Shown: positions 32,975 through 42,759, counted from the stretch's first letter. The stretch: 64,000 bases of DNA from Shewanella electrica (GCF_022321485.1 NZ_JAKOGG010000002.1:434001-498000), one strand, 5' to 3'. Translations and numbers: made by a program. Notes: generated by a model from the letters alone, not told the origin.

Positions 32975-33520
32975 TTAGAATTGGTAGCCGACAGCTATGC
33001 CACCAGTGACACCATTTTTATCAAAATTGGCATCTTCAATACGGCCATAACCAAACTCTAGACGCACGCGCAAACCGCGCTCGCTAAGACCATGACGGTT
33101 ATAGCTGTAACTTAGCCCCACGCCATTGACGGTCCGATTGTTATAAATCGTTTCTAGGACCTCAACGGCTAGAGTACATCCGAGTTCATCAAATGCATCA
33201 CCTATATTTTCTTGTTCACCATTCTGAGATTCATTATTGCAGCGTACTACATGGCTGCGCCTTACCCCTAAAGCGCCTCCAAAAATACCAAGTGCATGGC
33301 GATTATTGTCACTAACGGCTTGTTCAAAACCGGCAGAAAACCCATCATCTAAGCCGAGCTTATAATTAGCAAACCAACGTTGTTCAGCATTGGGTGAGTA
33401 GGAGATTTCAGGTATGACAAAATAGGGGATACCACCGGTAACAGTATAGTGCGTTCCTTCCGCTAGCACTGGCGCAGAACTAAAACATAACAGTGCTGTG
33501 GCTAGTAATACTTTTTTCAT
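32975..33520 (-). CDS. Exported outer-membrane beta-barrel-like protein
   Basis: A 181-residue protein with signal peptide 1-20 (MKKVLLATALLCFSSAPVLA). The mature part is made of alternating strands with aromatic girdles (WFANYKLGLDDGFSAGFEQAV, GVGLSYSYNRHGLSERGLRVRLEFGYG) and ends IAVGYQF, with the terminal Phe favoured by the BAM machinery, so an eight-strand-type barrel is likely. Two Cys (RCNNES, LGCTLA) may form a loop disulphide. No named family recognised. Single gene with a promoter region to its right. Confidence 0.7.
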   Translation of the reverse strand: MKKVLLATALLCFSSAPVLAEGTHYTVTGGIPYFVIPEISYSPNAEQRWFANYKLGLDDGFSAGFEQAVSDNNRHALGIFGGALGVRRSHVVRCNNESQNGEQENIGDAFDELGCTLAVEVLETIYNNRTVNGVGLSYSYNRHGLSERGLRVRLEFGYGRIEDANFDKNGVTGGIAVGYQF

Positions 33521-33985
33521 TCAATTTCCTTATACAATTACACATCATCCAAATTGACGATGAATCATTTTGGAGAAAATATAACCCGCTTAAAGTATTA
33601 AGGTTGTTTTAATATTGTAACTATTTGTTGATTTAAGTTTTAATGTATAGCTAGAGACATAGTTGATGTGTTTTTAGGCAAGCATTGGTAGCGCTGTGGA
33701 ATGACATTTTACTGAAATGGTGCCGCTATTTGGACCAAAACAATCTTATTGAAGCATCGTAGCTTTTGCGAGTGATGGGATTAGGACCGAAACGCCGATT
33801 ACGATACAGCATTAATCGCTGAGAGTGAGCGGACGTCTGTGCTTATCGCTTCTTGTGCCAATATCGCCTTTTCAGGCGCCCTAAGTGTTGCGGTAGCAGT
33901 CAGGCCATAACTATCGATTTTATGGTGCAGTAAACATCGTGATAGCTATGGCCGAGGCGCTAGTTAGCCAAATGTCGTTCCACGA
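33521..33985. other. Intergenic region, no gene
   Basis: About 465 bp with no supportable gene. It contains the promoter of the 33520 gene in its AT-rich left part, and a short stem CGCCT-TTTC-AGGCG (about 33867) that could help terminate the minus-strand curA-like gene, though no U-tract follows. Confidence 0.4.
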
Positions 33986-35017
33986 TTACAGCGGTTGATT
34001 TACTTGAATGACGACTTTGCCGAAGTTCTTACCTTCCAACAGGTTGATCAGTTGTTGCGGCGCATTTTCTAAGCCTTGTTCCAACTGTTCACGGTATTGG
34101 ATTTTGCCTTCGCTCAACCATTGCTGCATATCTTTGGCAAAAGCGGGGTAACGGTGTTGGTTACCATCGAAGATAATAAACCCTTGAACTTTGATGCGTT
34201 TCACCAGCAGTTGTACCATCAGACTGCCCATACGGTCAGGACCTGCTGGTAACTCTGTGGCGTTGTATTGTGATACCAAACCGCATAGCGGAATGCGGGC
34301 ATGGTCGTTCAGCAACGGCATAACGGCATCAAATACTTTGCCGCCGACGTTTTCAAAATAGACGTCGATGCCATCGTTACAGGCTGCGGCGAGTTGCTCG
34401 GCAAAATCTGGCGCTTTATGGTCGATACAGGCATCAAAACCGAGCACTTCCACCGCGTGACGACATTTCTCGGCACCGCCCGCGATACCAATGGCGCGGC
34501 AGCCCTTGATTTTAGCAATCTGGCCTACAGTAGCGCCTACAGGGCCGGTCGCGGCAGCTACCACCACCGTTTCACCGGCTTTTGGTGCACCGATATCCAG
34601 TAGACCAACATAGGCGGTAAAGCCTGGCATACCAAGAATGCCCAATGCATAAGATGGCAGCGTTGGCTGTTTACCGAGTTTCACCAAGTCTTGACCATCA
34701 GTAACGGCATATTGCTGCCAACCTGCTTGGTAGCTCAATACCCATTCGCCAACCTCATAATCTGGATGGTTGGATACTTCCACTTGGCACACAGCACCAC
34801 CGACCATAACATCATCAATGGCAACAGGATCTGCGTAAGATTTTGAATCGCTCATACGACCACGCATGTATGGGTCAAGCGACAAATAGATATTGCGCAG
34901 CAACACTTGCCCCTCGGCGGCCACAGGCTTTGCCACATTTTCTAAACGAAAGTTAGCGGCGGTCGGTGCACCTACTGGACGTGAAGCCAGTACGATGCGT
35001 TGGTTGGTATCAGTCAT
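33986..35017 (-). CDS. curA: NADP-dependent oxidoreductase, CurA/YncB-like (MDR family)
   Basis: A 343-residue zinc-independent medium-chain reductase. ATG 35017 has AAGGA upstream; the frame runs to 35059 through the operator and is not the start. Family marks: LRNIYLSLDPYMRGRMSD near 50, GMPGFTAYVGLLDIG, cofactor-binding AATGPVGATVGQIAKIKGC, and DVYFENVGGKVFDAVMPLL. Such enzymes reduce the C=C of enones and reactive aldehydes with NADPH; E. coli CurA is the named example. Its promoter carries the same operator as the nearby NemR-like regulator gene, so it is an electrophile-response gene by inference. Confidence 0.85.
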   Translation of the reverse strand: MTDTNQRIVLASRPVGAPTAANFRLENVAKPVAAEGQVLLRNIYLSLDPYMRGRMSDSKSYADPVAIDDVMVGGAVCQVEVSNHPDYEVGEWVLSYQAGWQQYAVTDGQDLVKLGKQPTLPSYALGILGMPGFTAYVGLLDIGAPKAGETVVVAAATGPVGATVGQIAKIKGCRAIGIAGGAEKCRHAVEVLGFDACIDHKAPDFAEQLAAACNDGIDVYFENVGGKVFDAVMPLLNDHARIPLCGLVSQYNATELPAGPDRMGSLMVQLLVKRIKVQGFIIFDGNQHRYPAFAKDMQQWLSEGKIQYREQLEQGLENAPQQLINLLEGKNFGKVVIQVNQPL

Positions 35018-35040
35018 ATTAAATGTCCTTAGTGAATTAT

Positions 35041-35055
35041 TAGACCGGTCGTCTA
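35041..35055. promoter_or_regulatory. TetR-type operator upstream of curA-like gene
   Basis: TAGACCGGTCGTCTA, flanked by ATTA and G-AAG, is identical over 15 bp to the element at 35977-35991. Arms TAGAC/GTCTA frame a CGGTC core, of the general type bound by NemR/AcuR-like TetR repressors. It lies 24 bp before the curA-like start. Confidence 0.75.
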
Positions 35056-35358
35056 GCAAGGGTTATGTAAAAAGCCCACTTGTTACTCTCGATGAGTGTT
35101 CGTCACGCTGCGTAGCTAACGTGGGGAACCCAATATATAGCTCACAGCCAAATACTGCGACTTACTCATTTTGTTGAGTGCGTGACCTTGTAACTCTGCT
35201 ACTGCGGTTTGCATCTGCCTGCAATAAAAACAGCACTGTACGCAAATACATCATGGTCACCCTGTAGCCAAGGGGCTGTTTGCACTTTCCTCGTTTTACA
35301 AAAGCTTAATTTAATAAGCGCGAATAAATCTGGTTATAGCGTCAAACCAACCTAGCCG

Positions 35359-35955
35359 TTAATGCGGCAATTGGCGGCCAAGTAGTTGAGCCGTGGCTTG
35401 TAACGCGTGTTGTAAGCTACTGTCATTTAACCTAATTTTTACTAGCAGGCTGGCTCCAAGCCACAGGTTGTACAGCACTTCGGCACAATAGCGTGCATCG
35501 TCAATCGGATAGGTGCCATTGGCTTTGCCTTGCTCAAGCATTGAGGTGAGGGCGCTGATAATCTGCTCTGTGCCGATCAAAAATGCTTGGCGCATGGCTT
35601 CAGATAGGTCGGATACTTCACCCGCCAGTTTGACAACTAAACAACGGCCGTTTTGGCATTGTGCATTGTTGTGTTCATGCCACTTTTGCCAGTATTGCAG
35701 CAGTTTTTCATAGTCACCGATGCTCGGCTGCTCAAATATTTGCCGTAGCGCCGCAAGGTGCCGAGCAAAATACTGCTCTACCAATACCACGCCAAATTGT
35801 TCTTTTGAGGCAAAGTAGTGATAGAACGAGCCTTTCGGCACGTCGGCACTCTTTAATAGTTCAGACAAACCCATACCAGTGAAGCCTTTGGTGACAACCA
35901 ATTGATGGCCCACATCGAGAATATGCTGTTTTGTGTCATGTGTTTTACTGTTCAT
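35359..35955 (-). CDS. TetR-family repressor, NemR-like
   Basis: A 198-residue repressor: helix-turn-helix about 10-55 (GFTGMGLSELLKSADVPKGSFYHYFASKE), C-terminal ligand domain with a Cys pair QCQNGRCLVVKLAGEVSDLS in the place where NemR-type proteins carry reactive cysteines for electrophiles or hypochlorous acid. Its own promoter has the operator at 35977-35991 about 20 bp before the ATG, and the same box precedes the curA-like gene. It should thus control itself and that reductase. The two genes are about 340 bp apart in the same orientation, with no gene between. NemR identity is by analogy. Confidence 0.85.
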   Translation of the reverse strand: MNSKTHDTKQHILDVGHQLVVTKGFTGMGLSELLKSADVPKGSFYHYFASKEQFGVVLVEQYFARHLAALRQIFEQPSIGDYEKLLQYWQKWHEHNNAQCQNGRCLVVKLAGEVSDLSEAMRQAFLIGTEQIISALTSMLEQGKANGTYPIDDARYCAEVLYNLWLGASLLVKIRLNDSSLQHALQATAQLLGRQLPH

Positions 35956-35976
35956 GGCGGTGAGACTAACAGTGAT

Positions 35977-35991
35977 TAGACCGGTCGTCTA
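35977..35991. promoter_or_regulatory. TetR-type operator upstream of the repressor gene
   Basis: TAGACCGGTCGTCTA, exact copy of 35041-35055, with matching flanks (GATTA before, GTAAG after). It lies 21 bp upstream of the TetR-family start codon, consistent with autoregulation. Confidence 0.78.
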
Positions 35992-36523
35992 GTAAGTTTT
36001 CGTACTTAGATAGTTCGTGCGGTGATACTGGGTGACGTTATGGCACCCATCAAACCCCGGTGAAAAATGGTGCAACATCATTGATAGGGGGGGGGGCTGA
36101 TTTGATCGAGCCAATGCGCGCTGGCATGGCATGAGTGCCAACGGTGAACGCACTCTAAGCTGCTCGCATTGTGTCGTGGTGCTCAACCAAAATTCCAGCA
36201 ACGAATCTTACTACATTCCGCCGCATGTATACGCTGTCTGGCGGGGCGCGGCTAAGGTATGAATCTAATTGGGTTTATGGGCCGTTGAGCTTTAGTGTCT
36301 GATTTTTAGATTAGGCACATTACCAACGAATTGCTGTTAATGATGTTAAGTCAACTAAGCACGCTGGATGTGACGACAATTAGGGGGGGATGCCGCAGTT
36401 GGGACAGCCAAAGAACGTGATTTATCCAGCGTTAGCTGCTGTTGGTGGGACTGATTGCCGCACCTGCTTTGCCTCCATCACGCTCTTTTGGGCTGTAAAA
36501 ATGTTCAGTAAATATCTGCCATC
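35992..36523. other. Intergenic region with homopolymer G tracts
   Basis: About 530 bp with no supportable gene. It contains a run of ten G (36087-36096) and a second run of seven G (around 36383-36389). Nothing else recognised apart from the promoter of the repressor gene at its left edge. Confidence 0.5.
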
Positions 36524-37126
36524 CTATTCAAAACAATGCTTAATGAAGCTTGCCGCAGCGGTGACACCTGATGCCGAAATCGTGTGGGGGATCCCAGGTT
36601 CAAATTGGCTGGAAACCTTATGGCCTAGGGCTGTTAATGCGGTGGCGGCGCTAGCTGATTCTGTATGAGGTACCACCGGATCACTTAAACCGTGCACCAG
36701 TAACACGGGAACTGCTTGCTTGATCTGGTAGGGCATCGGTGATGCTAGTCGGCCAGAGAAGGCGACCACGCCTGTGAGCGGATAACGGGCGCTGACCAGT
36801 GCATCTAGCGACATCATGGCGCCTTGTGAAAAGCCAACCAGTACAACTCGGTCGTGTCGTGGATCGATATCGTATTGGCTAAACAGGGTATTTAGCTGTG
36901 CATCAAAGGCGCTACGTGCCGCAGCAATGCGCTCAGGACGATTAGCATTGGTAATGCCTTGCAGACTAAACCATTGATAACCATTACCCATATCGGAATG
37001 AAACGGGGCGTTGGGAGTTAACCACAATACATCTTTGACTTGCTGTTGCCAGTGGCTAGCAAGTGGGGCCATATCTGCGCCATTACTGCCCACACCATGC
37101 AGTAAGATTGCGACCTTTTTACTCAT
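36524..37126 (-). CDS. Alpha/beta-hydrolase, YpfH-type carboxylesterase
   Basis: A 200-residue serine hydrolase of the phospholipase/carboxylesterase (Abhydrolase_2) family: oxyanion region ILLHGVGSNGADM, nucleophile Ser in VGFSQGAMM, catalytic Asp in HGLSDPVVP and His in GIPHTIS. No signal peptide, so cytosolic. E. coli YpfH is the closest pattern from memory; substrates are short acyl esters in that group. An 11-bp palindrome at 37201-37227 lies about 75 bp upstream. Confidence 0.85.
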   Translation of the reverse strand: MSKKVAILLHGVGSNGADMAPLASHWQQQVKDVLWLTPNAPFHSDMGNGYQWFSLQGITNANRPERIAAARSAFDAQLNTLFSQYDIDPRHDRVVLVGFSQGAMMSLDALVSARYPLTGVVAFSGRLASPMPYQIKQAVPVLLVHGLSDPVVPHTESASAATALTALGHKVSSQFEPGIPHTISASGVTAAASFIKHCFE

Positions 37127-37200
37127 GTGAATTCCTATAACGTGGTTTTTGCGCCAGCATAGGCGGTAATGCGGCGAAAATTAACGGTATCGATGGGGAA

Positions 37201-37227
37201 ATATTATCAACCGAGCGTTGATAATAT
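37201..37227. promoter_or_regulatory. 11-bp perfect palindrome upstream of esterase gene
   Basis: ATATTATCAAC (37201-37211) and GTTGATAATAT (37217-37227) around CGAGC. The low GC content of the arms and the location about 75 bp before the esterase start suggest an operator rather than a terminator. Regulator unknown. Confidence 0.45.
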
Positions 37228-37236
37228 GAGGAAGAA

Positions 37237-37273
37237 ACTCAGCACCTTGCCATATTCGTCGCAGGTGCTGAGT
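37237..37273 (-). terminator. Terminator of chemoreceptor gene
   Basis: ACTCAGCACCT and AGGTGCTGAGT pair perfectly (11 bp); on the minus strand TTTCTTCC follows, a usable U-rich tail. It lies 13 bp after the chemoreceptor stop. Confidence 0.7.
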
Positions 37274-37285
37274 CGTTGAGCATTA

Positions 37286-39190
37286 TTACAGTTTAAATTG
37301 GCCGACGATGGCGTTTAGCTTACTGTTGATCTGCTCTAGGCTGATGGTGTCGTTATGCGTTTGTTGGCCGCTGGCGTCCAGTTTAACCACCATATCGCTA
37401 ATGGCACTCATGTTGGCGCTGACTTCTTTGGTCACACAGCTTTGTTCTTCCGCTGCAGTGGCAATTTGCTCGCTCAATTGATTAATTTCATTCACATAAT
37501 CAATCAGTTTAGCCAAGCTATTGGCGACTTCTTCAGACTGTTCAGCGGTGTTTGCGCAACGCTGTTTAGTTTCCGCCATCGACAGCTCTACCTTGCTGCA
37601 GCCACTGGTTAGCTGTTTGATGACTGTTTCTATCTCACTGGTGCTTTCTTTGGTACGGCTGGCGAGCGCGCGGACTTCATCGGCGACCACTGAAAAGCCA
37701 CGGCCGTACTCTCCGGCGCGAGCGGCTTCAATAGCGGCGTTGAGTGCCAGTAAGTTAGTTTGTTCGGCGATATCTTCAATCATTCCCAGCACTTTACTGA
37801 TGCTTTGTGTCTGTTGGCTCATCTGCTGCACGTCGGCAGCCGCGATATCGACTTCATCCATCAGCGCCTGAATTGTGCTCTCAGAACGGGCCATTACTTG
37901 GCGGGATTCATGGCTCACGCTCGTGGCACGCTCCGTTAAACTCGCGGTATTGGCTGCATCGGTTGCCATTGCATTTGCTGTGGCGTCCATCTCTTCAATG
38001 GCGGTTGCCACCTGTTCGGTTTCTTGTACGTGTTTTTGCAGAATCGTGTGATTTTGCTGGCTGTTGTGCTTTAGATTGACGGCGTTACCGTGCAGCTCTT
38101 TGGTGACGTCTTGAACCTCACGCATCATCTGTTGCAAATTGCCCATAAAGGCATTTACGCCAGCAGATATTTTGCCAATATCGTCTTGTGTATTGACCGG
38201 CAAGCGTTGCGTTAAGTCGCCATTACCATTAGATAACCCGACAATAGTATCGCGTAGCAAAACAATGGGGCGATACAAAAATTGGATGAGGCTAACCACG
38301 ATAATCACGCTGATCACTGACGCGAGCACAGTAATCATTAACGCAATATTGCGCGATGTAGTGAGTGCTTCAAAGGCTTCTGCCTTGCTTAAGCCAACCG
38401 CGTAGTACCACTGATGGTCGCCAAGGTTAATTTTGTGGCTAAACAGCAACTTTTCTTCACCATTTAGCAGATAAGTTGATGAAGTGTTCTCGTGCTTTTT
38501 GGCTTGGGCAATGGCTGGCGCAAACCACGCAAACTTGGTGACATCATCTCCCGCTTTGAAGACGCTAGAAGAAGATGCCAGCACTTGATTCTCATCATCA
38601 AAAATCAGCGCGACGCTGCTGGCTGAAATGCTGCTGGCATCAAGCAATTGATTTAAGAAGCTCAGTGTCAAATCACTGGAAATTACCCCGCCATTAAACT
38701 TACTGGCGATAGTGACCCAACGTTGGCCATCGGTTCCGAGGTAAGGTTTGGTAATGATCCCTCTGCTGGCTTGTTTAGCTTCTTTGTACCATGGTCGAGT
38801 GCGAATATCGCCTTGGTATTTGTGATTGGGAAACTGGCTATCTTGTAGGTTCCAATAGCCATCACCATTATCAAAACCGATCATCGCGCTCGGCGTGTTC
38901 AAGGTGTTAGCTAAAATCATTGCTTGATTGACAGCCACATCTGCCGAATTTGTTAAACCATAATTATTTAGATGAGCAGCAAAATTATTAATGCCAGCGA
39001 GTCTTTGGTTAATGGTGGCTTCAATTAATTCTCCTTGCCCGTCAACGTAGCTATTGCTTTGGGCTGAGATTGAATGTGTCAGCGACTGCTCTTGCTGTAA
39101 AAACAGCAGGTAACTTGATATAGATACTGACAATGCCACCAAAAACGCGATGGATAGGATTAGCGTTCGTTTTAGCTCGACATTTTGCAT
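37286..39190 (-). CDS. Methyl-accepting chemotaxis protein (dCache sensor)
   Basis: A 634-residue chemoreceptor. Membrane segment about 10-30, a large periplasmic dCache_1-type sensor (about 35-275; [41 protein letters not shown]), second membrane segment about 280-305, HAMP, then the cytoplasmic coiled coil with the hairpin tip [20 protein letters not shown] and [21 protein letters not shown]. It signals through CheA/CheW to bias flagellar rotation. The RPWY-type motif in the sensor is common in amino-acid-sensing dCache domains, so an amino acid ligand is possible. Single gene with terminator. Confidence 0.92.
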   Translation of the reverse strand: MQNVELKRTLILSIAFLVALSVSISSYLLFLQQEQSLTHSISAQSNSYVDGQGELIEATINQRLAGINNFAAHLNNYGLTNSADVAVNQAMILANTLNTPSAMIGFDNGDGYWNLQDSQFPNHKYQGDIRTRPWYKEAKQASRGIITKPYLGTDGQRWVTIASKFNGGVISSDLTLSFLNQLLDASSISASSVALIFDDENQVLASSSSVFKAGDDVTKFAWFAPAIAQAKKHENTSSTYLLNGEEKLLFSHKINLGDHQWYYAVGLSKAEAFEALTTSRNIALMITVLASVISVIIVVSLIQFLYRPIVLLRDTIVGLSNGNGDLTQRLPVNTQDDIGKISAGVNAFMGNLQQMMREVQDVTKELHGNAVNLKHNSQQNHTILQKHVQETEQVATAIEEMDATANAMATDAANTASLTERATSVSHESRQVMARSESTIQALMDEVDIAAADVQQMSQQTQSISKVLGMIEDIAEQTNLLALNAAIEAARAGEYGRGFSVVADEVRALASRTKESTSEIETVIKQLTSGCSKVELSMAETKQRCANTAEQSEEVANSLAKLIDYVNEINQLSEQIATAAEEQSCVTKEVSANMSAISDMVVKLDASGQQTHNDTISLEQINSKLNAIVGQFKL

Positions 39191-39903
39191 AGCGTAATCG
39201 CTCCTAGCGACTTAACTTATTATTAATTAACGATGAGTCTGCTTTAAATGAGTTAAATAAAACTTAAACTAACTTATTGATTTTAAATTTGTATTGAGTG
39301 GATTTATTATCTGCTGCGTCAAATGTGTCGCTAAAAAAGGTGCGATGGAAAACGCGCATATTTATTTGGGGTAACACCACCGAATAACTCACACAGTTAT
39401 TCAGTGGTTAACACTTCATATTCTTGTGATGCCACATAATTACGCTAATTGTTGATGACATTAACTGATGAAACTCCACATCGTGCGTGCATCATATATA
39501 AAATATTTTTTGTGTGAATAGCTGAAGAATAAAAAGTGGAGCAAATACTCCATTTTTTACAATTTTCGTGCGATTCATATGGTTTTTAAGGTATTGATGC
39601 AGGAGAAAACGTGGTAGGGACATGTGCTCTGGCCGTAAAATTTGAGGTCGTAACGGCGGCTGATTATATCGACCATAGGCGCTGTATCTCGGAGCTAGCA
39701 ACAGCGAGGGCAGTACGAACAAGTCTCTGCGACATGCTGGATGTGGAAGTGATGGCAGTTTAAGGCCGCGCTAATTGCGCCGTGTATCTGAATGCGGGAT
39801 TTCAACGTCAAGCACGTATAAAACACGTTTGCACCTTGTTCATAAGGCGTTTGATTTGAACAAAAATTAAACTCCAAAGATAAGCTGCCCCTAGGAGGTG
39901 GAT
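39191..39903. other. Long intergenic region with two hairpins
   Basis: About 710 bp with no supportable protein gene. It holds a long imperfect inverted repeat at 39372-39410 (AACCAC arms, GAATAACT/AGTTATTC core) and an orphan terminator at 39531-39558. It should include the promoters of the divergent chemoreceptor and arsenite exporter genes. Confidence 0.5.
39531..39558 (+). terminator. Orphan bidirectional terminator
   Basis: AAAAAGTGGAG CAAATA CTCCATTTTTT: a 5-bp GC-containing stem extended by A/T pairs with a T6 tail. No protein gene ends nearby: the chemoreceptor is transcribed away from it and the exporter gene starts 350 bp to its right. A TATAAAAT box lies at about 39498. Confidence 0.6.
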
Positions 39904-40974
39904 ATGAACCCGATGACTTTGGGAAATAAGACTCCCGCATTACCGAAGATGCGTTTTATTGATCGCTATCTAACATTATGGATTTTCCTTGCGATGGCGT
40001 TGGGCATCACGATTGGTGTGTTATTTCCACAAGCCGCGACGTGGACAGACAGTCTTTCCGTGGGAACCACTAACGTGCCATTGGCGATTGGATTGATTCT
40101 GATGATGTATCCACCGCTAGCCAAGGTGAATTATCGCTTATTAGGTGCCGTCACTCGCGATAAGCAGGCGATCGGTTTATCGCTGCTGATGAACTGGATT
40201 ATCGGCCCGATTTTGATGTTTGCCTTGGCGCTGATTTTCTTGCACGACCAACCGGGTTATATGGTTGGCGTGATTTTGATTGGCTTAGCCCGCTGTATTG
40301 CCATGGTACTGGTGTGGAACGATATCGGTGGCGGCAATAAAGAGTACGGCGCCATGCTGGTCGCGCTCAATAGCGTCTTTCAAATTTTAACCTACAGTGT
40401 ACTGGCTTGGTTGTTCATCACGGTGCTGCCGCCATTCTTTGGCCTGCAAAGTTCGCCAGTAGATATCACTATGGCAGCGATTGCCAAAACGGTAGCGTTA
40501 TACCTCGGTGTGCCATTTCTGGCGGGGTTTATGGGGCGAATATGGTTGGTCAAGCTCAAAGGTGAGGCTTGGTACACCCAAGTGTATTTGCCGCGCATCT
40601 CACCGATTACCCTGATAGCACTGCTCGCGACGATTGTGCTGATGTTTAGCTTGAAGGGGGAGATGATTATCGAACTGCCGCTTGATGTATTGCGGGTGGC
40701 CGTTCCGTTAGTGATCTATTTCCTGCTGATGTTTTTTACCAGCTTTTTCATTGGTAAACGCTTAGGCATTGCCTATGACAAAAATGCCTCTATCGCCTTT
40801 ACTGCAACCGGTAACAACTTTGAGCTTGCGATTGCGGTATCGGTAGCCGTGTTTGGTCTTAGTTCGCCACAAGCTTTTGCTGGAGTGATTGGGCCGTTAG
40901 TGGAAGTACCGGTGCTCATTGCCTTAGTGAATGTGGCATTGCGCATGAAACGTCGTTATCAGTTATCAGCATAA
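39904..40974 (+). CDS. acr3: ACR3-family arsenite efflux transporter
   Basis: A 356-residue inner-membrane protein with ten hydrophobic segments. ACR3 marks: [47 protein letters not shown], and the Cys-containing [15 protein letters not shown] needed for metalloid export, then [20 protein letters not shown]. It exports arsenite or antimonite with proton exchange. ATG 39904 follows an AGGAGG site; GTG 39898 overlaps that site. No arsR or arsC is next to it, so regulation by arsenic is not shown here. Confidence 0.9.
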   Translation: MNPMTLGNKTPALPKMRFIDRYLTLWIFLAMALGITIGVLFPQAATWTDSLSVGTTNVPLAIGLILMMYPPLAKVNYRLLGAVTRDKQAIGLSLLMNWIIGPILMFALALIFLHDQPGYMVGVILIGLARCIAMVLVWNDIGGGNKEYGAMLVALNSVFQILTYSVLAWLFITVLPPFFGLQSSPVDITMAAIAKTVALYLGVPFLAGFMGRIWLVKLKGEAWYTQVYLPRISPITLIALLATIVLMFSLKGEMIIELPLDVLRVAVPLVIYFLLMFFTSFFIGKRLGIAYDKNASIAFTATGNNFELAIAVSVAVFGLSSPQAFAGVIGPLVEVPVLIALVNVALRMKRRYQLSA

Positions 40975-41149
40975 ACTCTGGTGAGAGAAGATTGAGGCGA
41001 GTCATCGCCATAATCTATGACCTTATGGCAAGTGATTGATGTAATATCGATTAGTTTGTAACCGTAATTAGAGTGAACGAGGCAACTTGCAACTTTGCTA
41101 AAGTTAGCCCAAGGTAGTCAACACAATATCTGTGACAAGGAGTGACGCT

Positions 41150-41701
41150 ATGAGTGACAGCAAACAACAGTTTGTGGTGTTAACTGGAAGCTTACGTAAA
41201 GCCTCTTTCAATGCCGTTATTGCCAATTCGCTGGCACAATTGGCCCCAGCCAATAGTAAAGTGACACAGCTCGGGTCAATTGGTGATTTTCCACTATATA
41301 ACCAAGATCTACAGGAAGAGCAGGGCTTTCCCGATGCTGTGACCGAGATGGCCAAGGCAATTGCCGCCGCCGATGGTGTCATTATTGTCTCGCCTGAGTA
41401 CAACTACTCGGTGCCCGGGGTATTGAAAAATGCCCTAGATTGGCTATCACGGGTATCGCCCCAGCCGTTTGCAGGTAAACCGGTGATGATTACTTCAGCA
41501 TCGCCCGGCGGAATTGGCGGGGCGCGCATGCAATATCATCTGCGCCAGATCTTAGTGTTTTTTGATGCCAAAGTGATGAATAAGCCTGAAGCGATGATCG
41601 GCCAAGTTGCCAGTAAAGTGGTTGATGGTCAGTTGGTTGATGAACCAACGCGTGAGTTTTTGCAGAAACAGCTGCTTTCTTTTAGCGTATTTGCCAGTTA
41701 A
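41150..41701 (+). CDS. NADPH-dependent FMN reductase (ChrR/SsuE-like)
   Basis: A 183-residue flavodoxin-fold reductase: phosphate loop LTGSLRKASFNAVIANSL, FMN contact SPEYNYSVPGVLKNALDW and SASPGGIGGARMQYHLR. It reduces FMN, quinones or metal ions with NAD(P)H. ATG 41150 has AAGGAG seven bases upstream, and the frame before it has none. Although downstream of the arsenite exporter, it lacks the long N-terminus of ArsH, and 175 bp separate the genes, so a shared arsenic role is not supported. Confidence 0.88.
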   Translation: MSDSKQQFVVLTGSLRKASFNAVIANSLAQLAPANSKVTQLGSIGDFPLYNQDLQEEQGFPDAVTEMAKAIAAADGVIIVSPEYNYSVPGVLKNALDWLSRVSPQPFAGKPVMITSASPGGIGGARMQYHLRQILVFFDAKVMNKPEAMIGQVASKVVDGQLVDEPTREFLQKQLLSFSVFAS

Positions 41702-41732
41702 CCAGTATCACTGGATATTGCGGTGGTAAAAC

Positions 41733-41781
41733 CTAAGGGCTGTTGACCTTGGCTGGATGCAACAAAGGTCAACAGCCTTAG
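41733..41781. other. Long inverted repeat after FMN reductase gene
   Basis: CTAAGGGCTGTTGACCTT and AAGGTCAACAGCCTTAG form a 17-bp stem with one unpaired G and a 14-base loop, 32 bp after the stop. No U-tract on the plus strand. Confidence 0.6.
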
Positions 41782-41848
41782 TCTCAGCAGTAACAATTCA
41801 AAGATATTTTCAGTAAGATAGCGCGACTTTTTCATTCAGGTAAAACTT

Positions 41849-42643
41849 ATGCGTTTAATTTCACTGTCTCGTCTACTGGCGAGTGTTGCGCTGTGTTTGG
41901 CGGCTATCGGTGCCGTTAATGCAGCTCCTATTGCTGTGATGGGCTATAACGTGGAAGGTGGTTATCTGCCCGGTGCGACAGAACCAACTGTAAGCCAATA
42001 TATTCAGCAGGCACCCAAAGCTGACATCTATATGTTGAGCGAGCTGACAATTTCATGGGCGGCACCGCTAGCTAAAACCATGGGTGGCTTTAAATATATC
42101 GTGTCTAAAAATGCGGTTGAAACCACCGATGCCTTGGGCATTTTTTATAACAGCGAGCGTTTTAGCTTAGTTGAAAACACTGAGCTGGTGTTTGGCGTGC
42201 ACAAATATGAGCGTCCAGCGATTATTGCTACGTTGAAAGAGAAGGCGACAGGCAAAACTTTTAAAGTTGTTGGCAATCATTTGATGCGCGGTCAAGCCGA
42301 TCTACGTCAGCTACAAGCCAAAAAATTGGTGGCGTGGGCGAAGAAGCAATCAGGTACTGTGATTGCGCTCGGCGACTACAACTTTGACTATGAACTGCCT
42401 GCAGGCAAAGGCAACAAAGCCTTTAATCTGTTTATGGACAGTGGCGAGTGGCACTGGGTCAAGCCAAGCACTTTGCTCAAGTCTAATTGCGATCCGCAAT
42501 ACAACAGCATTTTAGATTTTGTCTTTATTCATGGCAGTTATCAGTCGGCGAGTTCAGCGATCCTGTTCCCAGAAGCAGAATACTGTATTGATGACAACCA
42601 ACGTCCAGACCATCGTCCAGTGTTCGCCACGATTGAGTTGTAA
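41849..42643 (+). CDS. Secreted endonuclease/exonuclease/phosphatase family protein
   Basis: A 264-residue exported protein: signal peptide about 1-27 (VNAA), then an EEP fold with MGYNVEGGY at the start, a metal-ligand Glu in SELTISW, ALGDYNFDYELP, and the terminal HRP(V) block DDNQRPDHRPVFATIEL with the catalytic Asp-His. Such secreted members act on nucleic acids or phosphoesters outside the cytoplasm, perhaps for phosphate scavenging; substrate not determined from sequence. Preceded by TCAGG and a long inverted repeat. Confidence 0.8.
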   Translation: MRLISLSRLLASVALCLAAIGAVNAAPIAVMGYNVEGGYLPGATEPTVSQYIQQAPKADIYMLSELTISWAAPLAKTMGGFKYIVSKNAVETTDALGIFYNSERFSLVENTELVFGVHKYERPAIIATLKEKATGKTFKVVGNHLMRGQADLRQLQAKKLVAWAKKQSGTVIALGDYNFDYELPAGKGNKAFNLFMDSGEWHWVKPSTLLKSNCDPQYNSILDFVFIHGSYQSASSAILFPEAEYCIDDNQRPDHRPVFATIEL

Positions 42644-42759
42644 TTTCCGGGATTAAGATGTTGGCACAGGGACGTGCCAGTCACTGCGATATTAAGATGT
42701 AGAACGCTGACAGTAGCACAGCCGTCCTTGGCCAGTAGTTAATCTTCAACTTTGATACC

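Noticed and set aside
39695-39940. 81-codon minus-strand frame before the ACR3 gene
   Set aside because: No ribosome site or domain, and it overlaps the start of the exporter.
41150-41701. ArsH annotation of the FMN reductase next to the ACR3 exporter
   Set aside because: It lacks the N-terminal extension and length of ArsH and is 175 bp away; generic FMN reductase is safer.
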